A DNA stretch of 64,000 nucleotides. Source: Kosakonia sacchari. GTDB taxonomy: Bacteria > Pseudomonadota > Gammaproteobacteria > Enterobacterales > Enterobacteriaceae. Position numbers and translations under genes: made by a program. Below are positions 23,010 through 31,296 of this stretch, piece by piece. The stretch is from contig FOAY01000002.1 in assembly GCA_900109485.1 (NCBI GenBank), positions 206,392 through 270,391 of the forward strand, given 5' to 3'. Within the stretch, counting starts at the first letter, position 1; each line of letters begins with the position of its first letter. The notes under the pieces were generated by a model. That model was given only the letters and a program-made list of their open reading frames with translations, ran no database searches and was not told the DNA's origin.

Positions 23010-24394
23010 AATATTCACTCCCGTTGATTACACTGGTTTTTTCTGCCTTGCCAACAACCCTGTGGGCTGATTGTTTATCCGGCGAAGAAGTTGCACAGAA
23101 CACGGATGTCGTACTCTATGCGCAGACATCGTATGTGAATAAACAACCGTCGATCTGGCAGATCGGTGGCAATAATCCATTCAGCAAAAGCAATATTTAT
23201 AATAATTTCGGCATCAACCTCAAAGGCGATTGTGCAATCATCGACAATCGGCTGGATCTGAATTTCTCACTGTATGGGCTCACTTACCGTCCGTTTCATG
23301 CCAACAGTGATTTTGAAGAAGATCGGAGCCATTCACGCGCTTTGATCGACAGGCTCAGCGTTATTTATAACGTCTCGGACAGCGTTCAGCTTGAGGCCGG
23401 CAAGTTCAGTCAAAAAGCCGGGCTTTTTTTCCTGCGATCGCCTGCTGACTTACGCAATAGCTACTATGCCGGGTTCAAAAGTACGCGTCTTTACGATCCG
23501 CTGATGGAACCCGCGTTCCAGGAGTCCCCGTGGCAGGTGAAGCTATCTGAAGATACGCAGGATTATTCGCTCTCGTTCTCAGTCGTTCCGAAATTAGCGG
23601 ATGCCGGTAAGCGCCATCTCGCTTCTGGCGACTGGTCAGCCAATGTACGAAGCAATAGCCGTGAAGATTATTTGCTCAATTACACCGATCATCGCTTTGA
23701 ACAACACCTTCCTGCGGTGAGCTTGCTGCTTGGCGAAACGCGCTCTGTTGCCATATCGGATAGCTATAACTTGACGCCGCAACTGGTGATTAACGCGGAA
23801 GCGGCTTATCACACCGAGCAGCAGTGGCGTCATTTCTCCCCTGAAAATGCAGCAATGGTTGAAGAGTTCGAGTTCCCTTCTTCCCTTTATAGCACTGAGG
23901 ATAAAGAGGGGGTTGAAGTGGCCGTGGGGGGGCAATATGCGACGGATAACTTTAACCTGTTTGGCCTGGAATATTATTATCAGAGCGAAGGGTATTCCCG
24001 TGCGGAATGGCGTAAACAGACTGATTTTATTCAGTCATTAAATAGCCGTACCGGATTTTTCTTCGTTGATGATATTTTTGACTCTTATAAATATTTGATG
24101 GCCTCAGAGATAAATAATACTGCGAATAAAAATATGCTTCAGGGGAGGCATTATCTTAATGCCTGGTCCAGTATTCAGATGGATAACCAGTCAACGCTGC
24201 AACCTTATGTAGTGTTTAACCTTGTCGATCACAGTTCAGTATTGGGTATTAACTATAACACTCCGCTAAGCTTTATTGATGATCAACTCGAAGGCTATAC
24301 CGGCGCATTTATGTCCACGGGAAGTTCTGACTCTGAGTTCGCGTTATATGGCGATATGTTCGGTGTTTATTTAGGCCTCAAATACTACATGTAA
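23006..24394 (+). CDS. Outer-membrane beta-barrel protein of the export module
   Basis: 462 residues with a signal peptide (PLITLVFSALPTTLWA) and a body of alternating aromatic/polar amphipathic strands (for example NNFGINLKGDCAIIDNRLDLNFSLYGLTYRPF; EVAVGGQYATDNFNLFGLEYYYQSEGY). It ends GVYLGLKYYM, with aromatic residues near the C-terminus as in BAM substrates. Its gene overlaps the LolA-like gene by 4 bp. It would be the outer-membrane receiver or flippase for the product carried by the LolA-like protein, completing an inner- to outer-membrane route. Family name not recognised beyond the barrel prediction. Confidence 0.72.
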   Translation: MKYSLPLITLVFSALPTTLWADCLSGEEVAQNTDVVLYAQTSYVNKQPSIWQIGGNNPFSKSNIYNNFGINLKGDCAIIDNRLDLNFSLYGLTYRPFHANSDFEEDRSHSRALIDRLSVIYNVSDSVQLEAGKFSQKAGLFFLRSPADLRNSYYAGFKSTRLYDPLMEPAFQESPWQVKLSEDTQDYSLSFSVVPKLADAGKRHLASGDWSANVRSNSREDYLLNYTDHRFEQHLPAVSLLLGETRSVAISDSYNLTPQLVINAEAAYHTEQQWRHFSPENAAMVEEFEFPSSLYSTEDKEGVEVAVGGQYATDNFNLFGLEYYYQSEGYSRAEWRKQTDFIQSLNSRTGFFFVDDIFDSYKYLMASEINNTANKNMLQGRHYLNAWSSIQMDNQSTLQPYVVFNLVDHSSVLGINYNTPLSFIDDQLEGYTGAFMSTGSSDSEFALYGDMFGVYLGLKYYM

Positions 24395-24407
24395 AGGTAG
24401 CAATATA

Positions 24408-25337
24408 ATGACAAATACTCTATCACAACCGATTGTATTGTTATTTTCTGGTCAGGGTAATCCTGTTATTGGTATGGGCAGCGATCTGTGGGATACCAAT
24501 GAGACCACTAAAGCCATCTGGGATTGCGCCAGCGATATTGCTGGTGTGGATCTGCGTCGGCTCTGTCTGAAAGGGCCGATGAATCGGTTAATTCAGACCA
24601 CCGTACAACAAATTGCCGTGACGGCGATTAACGTCACGTTATATAGCCTCTGGCGCGAACGATTCGCCGATGCGTCTGTTGTCGGATCTTGCGGGCATAG
24701 CGTGGGGGAATACAGCGCGTTATATGCTTCGGGGGCATTCACACTGGAAACCGTGTTCGAACTTATACGGTTCAGGGCCGACCTGATGCACCAGCAAAGC
24801 GAGAAAAATAAGGGAACAATGCTGGCGCTAAAAGGCGTGGATTACGACACGCTGTGTAACATCATCAGCCGTTCAGGTATTGAGCTGGACATTAGTTGCG
24901 ATAATACTCCTCGCCAGCAAGTCGTTGGCGGGCAGGCATCTGCGCTGAATGATTTCGCCAGAGTGTTACTCGCTGAAGGCCACGAGGCGATTAAACTGGG
25001 TGTGAGCGGCGCATGGCACACGCGTTTAATGGCAGAGGGCGTTCAACCAATGCGGGATTATCTGGCCGGGATCGCGATCCTCCCGCCACAGCATGATGTG
25101 CTGATGAATGTGACGGCAAAACCCGAAACGGATCCCGCCGTAATCAAAGAAAATTTATCCTTGCATCTGACTCATACGGTGAAATGGAGAGATTCTCTGT
25201 CGCACTTTTTACAGTGCGCGCAGCCCATTCAGTTTGTGGAAATAAGCAATAAGCCTTATCTGGGGCAAATGTTGCAGGATTTTGCCGGGTTTGATGCCGG
25301 GCAGGTTATCCATTGCCGAAAAGCAATAGCAATGTAG
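24408..25337 (+). CDS. FabD-like (malonyl/acyl) ACP transacylase
   Basis: 309 residues. FSGQGN near the N-terminus, nucleophile elbow GHSVGE (Ser98), carboxylate-binding Arg123 in RFRADLM (the position that selects malonyl groups), catalytic His204 in GAWHTRLM, and HTVKWRDSL near the end are all in place. It should load malonyl units onto the cluster's ACP for the KS-CLF. The GHSVGE in place of GHSLGE is a mild variant. It is displaced from the other biosynthetic genes by the export genes but follows the barrel gene by 13 bp, which argues that synthesis and export belong to one system. Confidence 0.87.
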   Translation: MTNTLSQPIVLLFSGQGNPVIGMGSDLWDTNETTKAIWDCASDIAGVDLRRLCLKGPMNRLIQTTVQQIAVTAINVTLYSLWRERFADASVVGSCGHSVGEYSALYASGAFTLETVFELIRFRADLMHQQSEKNKGTMLALKGVDYDTLCNIISRSGIELDISCDNTPRQQVVGGQASALNDFARVLLAEGHEAIKLGVSGAWHTRLMAEGVQPMRDYLAGIAILPPQHDVLMNVTAKPETDPAVIKENLSLHLTHTVKWRDSLSHFLQCAQPIQFVEISNKPYLGQMLQDFAGFDAGQVIHCRKAIAM

Positions 25338-25344
25338 CGGTGTA

Positions 25345-26349
25345 ATGATGATTCCAGATTATTTAACCTTCATCCGCTTCCAGGATAAACGAAATATTTT
25401 ATTTTTCTATATCGTAACCCTGGTGCTGCTGGGCTTTTACTGGCGCAATGCGGATTTCACTCTTTCATTGCACGATGCCGGTTTTATCGGCGGCATCTGC
25501 GCGCTGGTGTTTTATAACGTTATCTCTGATCTGAAAGCGTACTGGGCATACAAATGCGTAATTAAGAATATTGATTTTTCTTACTTCAAAGGTAGAGAGT
25601 GCGGCCCGAAAGAGCGGTTGTTCGCGCGCCCGGTTATCGCCGGAGTGCTGTCTTTTTTTATTTTTGTGCTGTTTTCTGCAGCGCTCATTATGTTGATTGC
25701 ACCAGCCGGAGCAGCAATGACTCTGGCCGTTAGCGTTCCACCTGTCATTTATGCCCTGTTCTTTGTTGCACGCCATAGTTATTTAAAGCAGATGCCGACA
25801 TCTGTTGTTGAAAAGATCCGTTACAAAAATCTGTCACAATATTTACTGCTTTCCGTAGTAGCCAGTACGGTGTTGAGCCTGTTGACCATCATTCCCTTGC
25901 GCGACAAGGCACAATTTGATTTATACGGTAATTATTTCACGCTGAAGTCAATTATTACCATGTGTATTCTTTGTGCGGTTGTTTTGGCGGTTAACCTGCT
26001 CTTTTTATGTTTTACAAAACGCTATGTTTTTCTTGGTCGCCTGTTTCTCAACGAGATTAATTTGTTTTTTTCTCCCGTTCTGCCCTTACGCGCTTTACAC
26101 GCAAAACCGCTCTGGCAAAGGTTGATGTTATTATCGGTGGTGGAATTTTTCTGGGTGACATTTTTAGGCCTGGTGATGATGCTGTCCGGAATAAAAATCT
26201 GGTTTGAGGTCTGGTTTTTATTGTGCTACGCGCCTTGCCTTATCTACTACTATTATCATGCCTACTGGCGGTGGCATAACGACTTTATGATGTCATGCGA
26301 TATGTATCTCCGCTGGGATGAGATTAAAAAGAAATCGGGTTTGTGGTAA
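25345..26349 (+). CDS. Multispanning inner-membrane protein, last gene of the operon
   Basis: 334 residues with about eight predicted TM segments (ILFFYIVTLVLLGFYW; AGFIGGICALVFYNVI; a long hydrophobic stretch near 95-150; LLLSVVASTVLSLLTII; IITMCILCAVVLAVNLLFLCF; LMLLSVVEFFWVTFLGLVMML; WFEVWFLLCYAPCLIYYYY). No catalytic motif that I can name; charged loops include KGRECGPKERLFARP. It begins 7 bp after the transacylase gene, and a perfect 12-bp inverted repeat follows it. It might join the acyl chain to its acceptor or assist export; this is inference from position only. Confidence 0.65.
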   Translation: MMIPDYLTFIRFQDKRNILFFYIVTLVLLGFYWRNADFTLSLHDAGFIGGICALVFYNVISDLKAYWAYKCVIKNIDFSYFKGRECGPKERLFARPVIAGVLSFFIFVLFSAALIMLIAPAGAAMTLAVSVPPVIYALFFVARHSYLKQMPTSVVEKIRYKNLSQYLLLSVVASTVLSLLTIIPLRDKAQFDLYGNYFTLKSIITMCILCAVVLAVNLLFLCFTKRYVFLGRLFLNEINLFFSPVLPLRALHAKPLWQRLMLLSVVEFFWVTFLGLVMMLSGIKIWFEVWFLLCYAPCLIYYYYHAYWRWHNDFMMSCDMYLRWDEIKKKSGLW

Positions 26350-26365
26350 TTTGCCTTAGCTGTTA

Positions 26366-26399
26366 ATTCCGTCTGTGTATCGCAATGCACAGACGGAAT
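26366..26399. terminator. Bidirectional terminator-like inverted repeat
   Basis: ATTCCGTCTGTG (26366-26377) and CACAGACGGAAT (26388-26399) form a perfect 12-bp stem with a 10-nt loop. It lies between the end of the 17-gene operon (26349) and the end of the converging HTH gene (26427). No strong T-tract on either side, so termination could be partial; the placement is what a shared terminator would have. Confidence 0.7.
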
Positions 26400-26426
26400 C
26401 ATTAAGCGTGCGAGTAGATCTGAATT

Positions 26427-26954
26427 CTATCTGCCTATCCATTTCAAAAAAGGCACGAGATTCTGGAAGCTTTTTAATCCGTATATCTCTTTTAATCTGT
26501 TTATATAGTAGTAGACTTGTTTTTCATTCAGGTTGTACATTTTTGCTACTCTATTAACATTGCCAATTTGCATGTATTTTTTGAATATCATGAGATAGAG
26601 GTGAATTTTTTTACGGGGTTTTAAAATGTCGTAATAGTAGAGATAGAGATTCGCCGTCGATTTTCTTTCATTAATTTTCTTCTTAACATCTTCGATGAAC
26701 TCCATAACTCCCAGGCGTGCATTGGTTGTGTAGCTGTTATCCCGTTCCGAAAGGATGATAACCAGCGCGTCGGGGAATTTGATGATACAACTGAGGAGTT
26801 CATCGATGATGCCAAATATATCATCGAAGTAGATCTCTTCAATGAAGATGAGCGTCTGGCTGTCACCCTCAATATCCGTACCCGAAAAAAAAGATTCGAT
26901 GGCTATTTTTTTGAAAGGGTCGAGGATCTTACATATCACGTTCATAACTGTCAT
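26427..26954 (-). CDS. HTH transcription regulator paired with EAL protein
   Basis: 175 residues. The N-terminal two thirds resemble a receiver-like alpha/beta domain without a recognisable phosphoacceptor (TLIFIEEIYFDD, ALVIILSERDNS). The C-terminal part has a helix-turn-helix: IHLYLMIFKKYMQIGNVNRVAKMYNLNEKQVYYYINRLKEIYGL, comparable to LuxR/region-4-type HTHs. Translation overlaps the EAL gene by 4 bp, so the two are co-expressed. AT-rich, low-GC coding suggests horizontal origin with the neighbouring cluster. A regulator of the adjacent operon or the fimbriae is likely but not shown. Confidence 0.65.
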   Translation of the reverse strand: MTVMNVICKILDPFKKIAIESFFSGTDIEGDSQTLIFIEEIYFDDIFGIIDELLSCIIKFPDALVIILSERDNSYTTNARLGVMEFIEDVKKKINERKSTANLYLYYYDILKPRKKIHLYLMIFKKYMQIGNVNRVAKMYNLNEKQVYYYINRLKEIYGLKSFQNLVPFLKWIGR

Positions 26955-27763
26955 CCATAGTCGAAATAATCTAATCCATTAAAGTTTTTATAGGCTACAG
27001 GAGGTTTGAATAATTCCCCCTGGAACAATGTCACATTTTTATTTAAAAAGTACTGCAAATGGTAAACTGAATCTATGCCGCTAACGACGATATCTGTGTT
27101 CTGTTTGCTTAAACCACTCATTAAATCATCGGCGAAACCATGCATGATGACTTTGTCCGTCAACGGGAAAAACATAGTTTTGTCGATTTTTATATAATCA
27201 AAGTCGAAGCCAAAAAGCATTTCAATATTGGAGTGCCCGGCACCAAAATCGCCGAGGGCAAAGAAGGTGTTTTTTTGTATAGTCAACAATGCAGAAAGTA
27301 ATTTTAATTTGTGAATTAAGTCGAAAGGAATGCGGGAGTTGACTTCAATAACCAGTTTGGCGTTCAGTTTATCGAGCTTTTTGGCAGTTTGAATACAATC
27401 TTCTGCGAACTCCATAATGTTTTCGCTGAATAAATGCAATGGGCTAATTTTTATAAAAAAACGCAACTCACGGCATTTATCGATATCACTATGGTTGGCC
27501 AGATAATCCTGAATTTGCAGCAGTAATTCTTTTGTAATACTGATGATTTCACCACTTTTTTCTGCTGCGGTCAGGAAGTCATGGGGTGAAATAAAATCCG
27601 TGCAATTGGAGCCTTTGCTTTGCAGCCACGCCGTTGCATCAATGCCGTATACACGATTAGCTCGGGTATCAATGATTGGTTGAAAAAATGTCGTGACATT
27701 CCATTTCTCGAAAATGTCATCGAACATGTCATGGTAATCTCTTTCATCATTGAATTGTTTCAT
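26951..27763 (-). CDS. Degenerate EAL-domain protein (probably non-catalytic)
   Basis: 270 residues from ATG 27763 (GGA eight bases upstream); an in-frame TTG at 27787 would add eight. The fold is EAL: FFQPIIDTRANRVYGIDATAWL, KLVIEVNS, FALGDFGAGHSNIEML, FDYIKIDKTMF, TLFQGELFKPP. Metal and catalytic residues are mostly lost: EAL reads DAT (42-44), the metal-binding Asn is Lys105, the DDFG pair is GDFG (171-174), and the AEGVE Glu is Ser228. Lys192 of KID and Glu140 remain. It should not hydrolyse c-di-GMP well and may instead act by binding, like YdiV-type EAL proteins. It is the first gene of a two-gene operon with the HTH protein. Confidence 0.8.
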   Translation of the reverse strand: MKQFNDERDYHDMFDDIFEKWNVTTFFQPIIDTRANRVYGIDATAWLQSKGSNCTDFISPHDFLTAAEKSGEIISITKELLLQIQDYLANHSDIDKCRELRFFIKISPLHLFSENIMEFAEDCIQTAKKLDKLNAKLVIEVNSRIPFDLIHKLKLLSALLTIQKNTFFALGDFGAGHSNIEMLFGFDFDYIKIDKTMFFPLTDKVIMHGFADDLMSGLSKQNTDIVVSGIDSVYHLQYFLNKNVTLFQGELFKPPVAYKNFNGLDYFDYG

Positions 27764-28273
27764 AGCTGGTCCATTACGCGCCAACAAACACCAAAAAGCA
27801 AATATCTAAAAGGAAACTTGTGTTGCCGAATGAGTTTAAAATATTGCAATTTGTATTAGATGGGCATTTTTTGATTTACATCCATTTATTGTATTATGTT
27901 TGATTTTGCGAAGCATGCAATCTATGTATGTTATTATCAGATTTTTCAAAAAATGAAGTTAAAAAATATTAAGTGTCTGAATAAAGACCATTAATATATT
28001 TTAATTGTGAATTTAAAGTTAAATCATATGTGATTTAATTCTATGTGACTATTAATTTATGTTTTAGATCATGTTCCGTAATGAAGTATTAGGGTAGGGC
28101 AGATAAAAACCGACAGGTTGTTTATTCTTAGTGCTTATATCCTGGTGCGAGCAGGCTCTACCGATGATTCTTATCAGGCGGACAGGCTCTGCGGATTGCT
28201 GATAGTGGGTCACCGTCATTTGCCCTACACAGAAGCGCTATACAGTAGCGCTACCTGAGAAGAGGGAATCACG
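27764..28273. promoter_or_regulatory. AT-rich divergent intergenic region (EAL/HTH operon and acetyltransferase)
   Basis: 510 bp with no gene. The left 320 bp are extremely AT-rich, likely the EAL operon promoter and an H-NS target. The right part is of normal GC and holds two direct copies of CAGGCTCT (28152-28159 and 28183-28190, 31 bp apart) and a hairpin or operator-like repeat AGCGCTA-N5-TAGCGCT (28234-28252) just upstream of the acetyltransferase start. The sharp base-composition change near 28080 looks like the right boundary of the acquired region. Confidence 0.45.
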
Positions 28274-28894
28274 ATGAAACATGTCAAATTAGCGGAAACC
28301 TGGATCGATCCTGGCGTTCGTTTGCGCGAATGCAAAATGGGTCAGCAATGTGAAGTGCTGGCCAATAGTCTGATGGAATACAGTATGTTAGGCGATTTTT
28401 CCTATGTCGGTGAATATTGCACCATTGCCGATGCTGAGATAGGGAAATTTGTCGCGATTGCCAATAATGTGCGTATTGGCGCGCCCAATCATCCGATGGG
28501 ACGGCCATCCCAGCACCGAATCACCTATTGTCCGGAGTACTATTCCGCCAGCGCGGCACGCGATCATGACTTTTTTACTCAGCGGCGTGGCGATCGCGTC
28601 GTCATCGGGAATGATGTCTGGATCGGGCATGCTGCCATTGTGCTGCCCGGCGTGACAGTCGGAGATGGCGCTGTCATTGCGGCTGGCGCCGTGGTCAGTA
28701 AAGATGTGGCACCTTACACGATTGTTGGCGGCGTTCCGGCAAAGGTTATTCGTTCGCGCTTCTCACCGCATATTGGCCAGCAGTTGCAACAGATCGCCTG
28801 GTGGGAGTGGCCGCTGGAGACCATTATCGAACGGCTGGCCGATTTTCAGGATGAGAATATAGAAGCGTTTTGCGAAAAGTGGGGACGCCAGTAA
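28274..28894 (+). CDS. Hexapeptide-repeat acetyltransferase (xenobiotic/phosphonate-associated type)
   Basis: 206 residues of left-handed beta-helix acyltransferase. Hexapeptide repeats occur early ([32 protein letters not shown]) and late ([40 protein letters not shown], then VGGVPAKVI), with the loop [14 protein letters not shown] carrying the probable catalytic His. It should use acetyl-CoA on a small hydroxyl or amine acceptor. The overall pattern resembles the DapH/CatB-like proteins often found with phosphonate genes (phn), but none is nearby. An AGAGGG Shine-Dalgarno precedes the start. Confidence 0.8.
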   Translation: MKHVKLAETWIDPGVRLRECKMGQQCEVLANSLMEYSMLGDFSYVGEYCTIADAEIGKFVAIANNVRIGAPNHPMGRPSQHRITYCPEYYSASAARDHDFFTQRRGDRVVIGNDVWIGHAAIVLPGVTVGDGAVIAAGAVVSKDVAPYTIVGGVPAKVIRSRFSPHIGQQLQQIAWWEWPLETIIERLADFQDENIEAFCEKWGRQ

Positions 28895-28901
28895 GCCGCG
28901 C

Positions 28902-30251
28902 TCAGCGCTCCTTCGCACAAAGCGCCACCAGCATACCCAGCAGCGCGGCAGCACCCAGCCCACGAAATACCGCTGACCAGCTTGCCAGATCCGGCTGCAT
29001 CGCCAGTAAAACGGAGATCACTGCCAGCATTATCGCCCCGGCGATGTACTGGCTGGTGACCATCAGCGCGCTGGCGCGGCCCTGTTGCTGCACGGGTACG
29101 GCCCTGAGCCCGACGGCGAACATTGCCGGATAGATCAATCCGTGGCCGATACCGCTGAGCACGAGGCCAGAGATGAACCCGGCGGAAAACGGAGCGCTAA
29201 GCGATGTCGACAGCAACCCTAAGCCAGCAGTTGCGCAGGCAAACCCCACCAGCAGCGCCTTTTGGCTACTAAAGCGCGCAGAGAGTCGGGTGTATAGCGC
29301 ATTTCCCGCCACAATCAGCACGGCCAGCGGGGTAAATAACCATCCGGTGGTGACGGCATCAAGCTGTAGCATTTGTTGCCACAGCAGCGTCATGGCGTAA
29401 AACTGGCTGCCGACGCTGGCCATATAGCAGGCGCTGCTGAGCCAGCCTGTCTGCAAACCCGGAAGATTACGCAGCGTGCGTGACAGCAGTGGCTGCGGCG
29501 CAAAACGTTCATGGAGAATGAGCAGCAGTAGCATGGCTGACGCCAGTCGATTCGCAAAGAAATCCGGCGCGCCTTGTTCGGCATAACGCATCATTGCCCA
29601 CACCAGCGTACCGGCCGTCGCACAACCGATCAGCGCGCCAAAACCCGTGCGTTGCACGTCACCTCGTGGCTGTGTTTGCGAAAAGTTGCGCTGCACCAGC
29701 CATAGCGCCAGCAAACCAGGCGGCAGGTTGATGAAGAAAATGGCGCGCCAGCTCAGGGACGTCAGCACGCCGCCCAGCACCACGCCCGCCACCAGGCCCA
29801 GCGCGCCAATTGCGCTCCAGATCGCCAGCGCCCGGCGATGCGATTCTCCCTGAAAACGCTGCGCCATTAAGGCCAGCACCGCCGGTTGCAGTAGCGCGGC
29901 GGCAATCCCTTGTCCACAACGGGCCATCAGTAACAACGTTCCGTTATGGGACGCCCCGCCCAGCATTGATGAAAAAAGAAACAGCGTCATGCCGATGCTG
30001 AAGATCTGGCGCGCGCCGAAACGATCGCACAGGCTTCCACCAGGCAACAGTAGCGCGGCAAAGGTCAAACCGTAGATCGACACCACCCACTGCATTTCGC
30101 TCAGTGACAAGTGCAGCGCCTGCGCCAGCGTGGGCAGCGCGACATAAATAATGGCGTAATCAAGCGCAATCAACGCCTGAGCGATGCCGGGCGCCAGCAG
30201 CGCCTGATAGCGTGATGATGAGCGCGTAGCCAACGTGTTAATTTGCGTCAT
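28902..30251 (-). CDS. MFS drug-efflux transporter (DHA2-like)
   Basis: 449 residues, 12-14 TM helices. Motif A-like GGSLCDRFGARQIF follows TM2, and motif C-like AIGALGLVAGVVLGGVL lies in TM5 (antiporter signature). Probably a proton-driven exporter of hydrophobic compounds. It is divergently transcribed from the LysR-type gene at 30383, with a palindrome in the 131-bp gap, so the LysR protein likely controls it. Confidence 0.83.
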   Translation of the reverse strand: MTQINTLATRSSSRYQALLAPGIAQALIALDYAIIYVALPTLAQALHLSLSEMQWVVSIYGLTFAALLLPGGSLCDRFGARQIFSIGMTLFLFSSMLGGASHNGTLLLMARCGQGIAAALLQPAVLALMAQRFQGESHRRALAIWSAIGALGLVAGVVLGGVLTSLSWRAIFFINLPPGLLALWLVQRNFSQTQPRGDVQRTGFGALIGCATAGTLVWAMMRYAEQGAPDFFANRLASAMLLLLILHERFAPQPLLSRTLRNLPGLQTGWLSSACYMASVGSQFYAMTLLWQQMLQLDAVTTGWLFTPLAVLIVAGNALYTRLSARFSSQKALLVGFACATAGLGLLSTSLSAPFSAGFISGLVLSGIGHGLIYPAMFAVGLRAVPVQQQGRASALMVTSQYIAGAIMLAVISVLLAMQPDLASWSAVFRGLGAAALLGMLVALCAKER

Positions 30252-30330
30252 GGAATCTTCCTGTTAATCTGCTTAGGGTGAATAATCCTCATGGATCATT
30301 CCCGATGGGGAAACAGGCTACCCTCTGCTT

Positions 30331-30351
30331 TATGACGTAAGCAAAGTCATA
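30331..30351. promoter_or_regulatory. Candidate LysR-type operator
   Basis: TATGAC (30331-30336) and GTCATA (30346-30351) form a 6-bp inverted repeat spaced by 9 bp in the gap between the divergent MFS and LysR genes, a position and geometry typical of LTTR binding sites. Confidence 0.45.
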
Positions 30352-30382
30352 GTTTTCAGCTTAAGATGAGTTAAATTCAGCT

Positions 30383-31291
30383 ATGCGAACACGCCGATTG
30401 CCACCGCTTTCTGCCATCCGTGCTTTTGATGCGGTGGCCCGTCACGTCAGTTTTAAAGCTGCCGCACAGGAGATTGGCGTGACGCCGACCGCCATCAGCC
30501 ACCAGATCCGCGTGCTGGAGACGTCGCTCAACCAGCGTCTGTTTACCCGCTCGGCACGCGCCGTGGCGCTCACTAACGCCGGAGAAATTCTGTTTCGCGC
30601 CTCGGGGAATATCTTTGCCACGCTGCGCGAAGCGGTGGAGGCCATCGACAGGGCCGGGCAACCGGGCGCGTTAACGCTGAGCACCACTTCCAACTTTCTG
30701 ACTAACTGGCTGGTGCCACGCCTGCCGTCGCTGCATCAGCAGCATCCTTCGCTGGAGCTGCGTCTACATAGCAGTACCGATCTGGTGGATGTGCGTGGCG
30801 AGATGGCGGATTGTGCGATCCGCTACAGCATGCAGGCTGATGAAGCGCTGGAGAATACGCTGCTCTACCGCGATCGCTTTGTGCTGGTCGCCAGCCCGCA
30901 ACTGGCGTTGCGGGTGATTGAAGATCTTTCCCGTTTTACGCTGTTTCATATCGAAAACCGCCATGTTCCGCAGCCGGAGCCGGACTGGCCACACTGGAAA
31001 GCGGCCTTTGGTCCGGCCGATTTACCGATACATGCGGGTATTCATTTTGATGATGAGACGCACGCCATTCAGGCGGCGATTGCCGGGCAGGGCGTACTGC
31101 TCGCCAGCGAGTTATTGATCCAGAATGCGCTGGCACAAGGATTGTTGCGCGTTGCCCTGCCGGGGACATTACCCGGCGGGAATTACTATTTCGTAACCAG
31201 CCAACAAAAAGCGCAGCGTGAAGAGGTTAGAATAATGAAAGCGTGGTTGCAGCAGGCATTTGCTAATCTGGATGTGCAAAATAACGAGTGA
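30383..31291 (+). CDS. LysR-family transcriptional regulator (GcvA-like)
   Basis: 302 residues. Winged HTH at 1-65 (LPPLSAIRAFDAVARHVSFKAAAQEIGVTPTAISHQIRVLE), characteristic of the GcvA subgroup, followed by a periplasmic-binding-protein-like effector domain from about 90. Probably regulates the divergent MFS gene and itself. Its stop is 5 bp before the following small secreted-protein gene, which may be co-transcribed. Confidence 0.88.
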   Translation: MRTRRLPPLSAIRAFDAVARHVSFKAAAQEIGVTPTAISHQIRVLETSLNQRLFTRSARAVALTNAGEILFRASGNIFATLREAVEAIDRAGQPGALTLSTTSNFLTNWLVPRLPSLHQQHPSLELRLHSSTDLVDVRGEMADCAIRYSMQADEALENTLLYRDRFVLVASPQLALRVIEDLSRFTLFHIENRHVPQPEPDWPHWKAAFGPADLPIHAGIHFDDETHAIQAAIAGQGVLLASELLIQNALAQGLLRVALPGTLPGGNYYFVTSQQKAQREEVRIMKAWLQQAFANLDVQNNE

Positions 31292-31296
31292 CAATA

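Noticed and set aside
11496..25337. Aryl polyene (APE) gene cluster
   Set aside because: Shares KS/CLF, ACP, dehydratase and LolA-like features, but lacks the ammonia lyase, CoA ligase, glycosyltransferase/acyltransferase and MMPL-type exporter of APE loci; has AcpS, GcvT-like and FtsX-type transporter instead.
28274..28894. Naming the hexapeptide acetyltransferase as a phosphonate-pathway enzyme
   Set aside because: No phn genes nearby; only general family resemblance.
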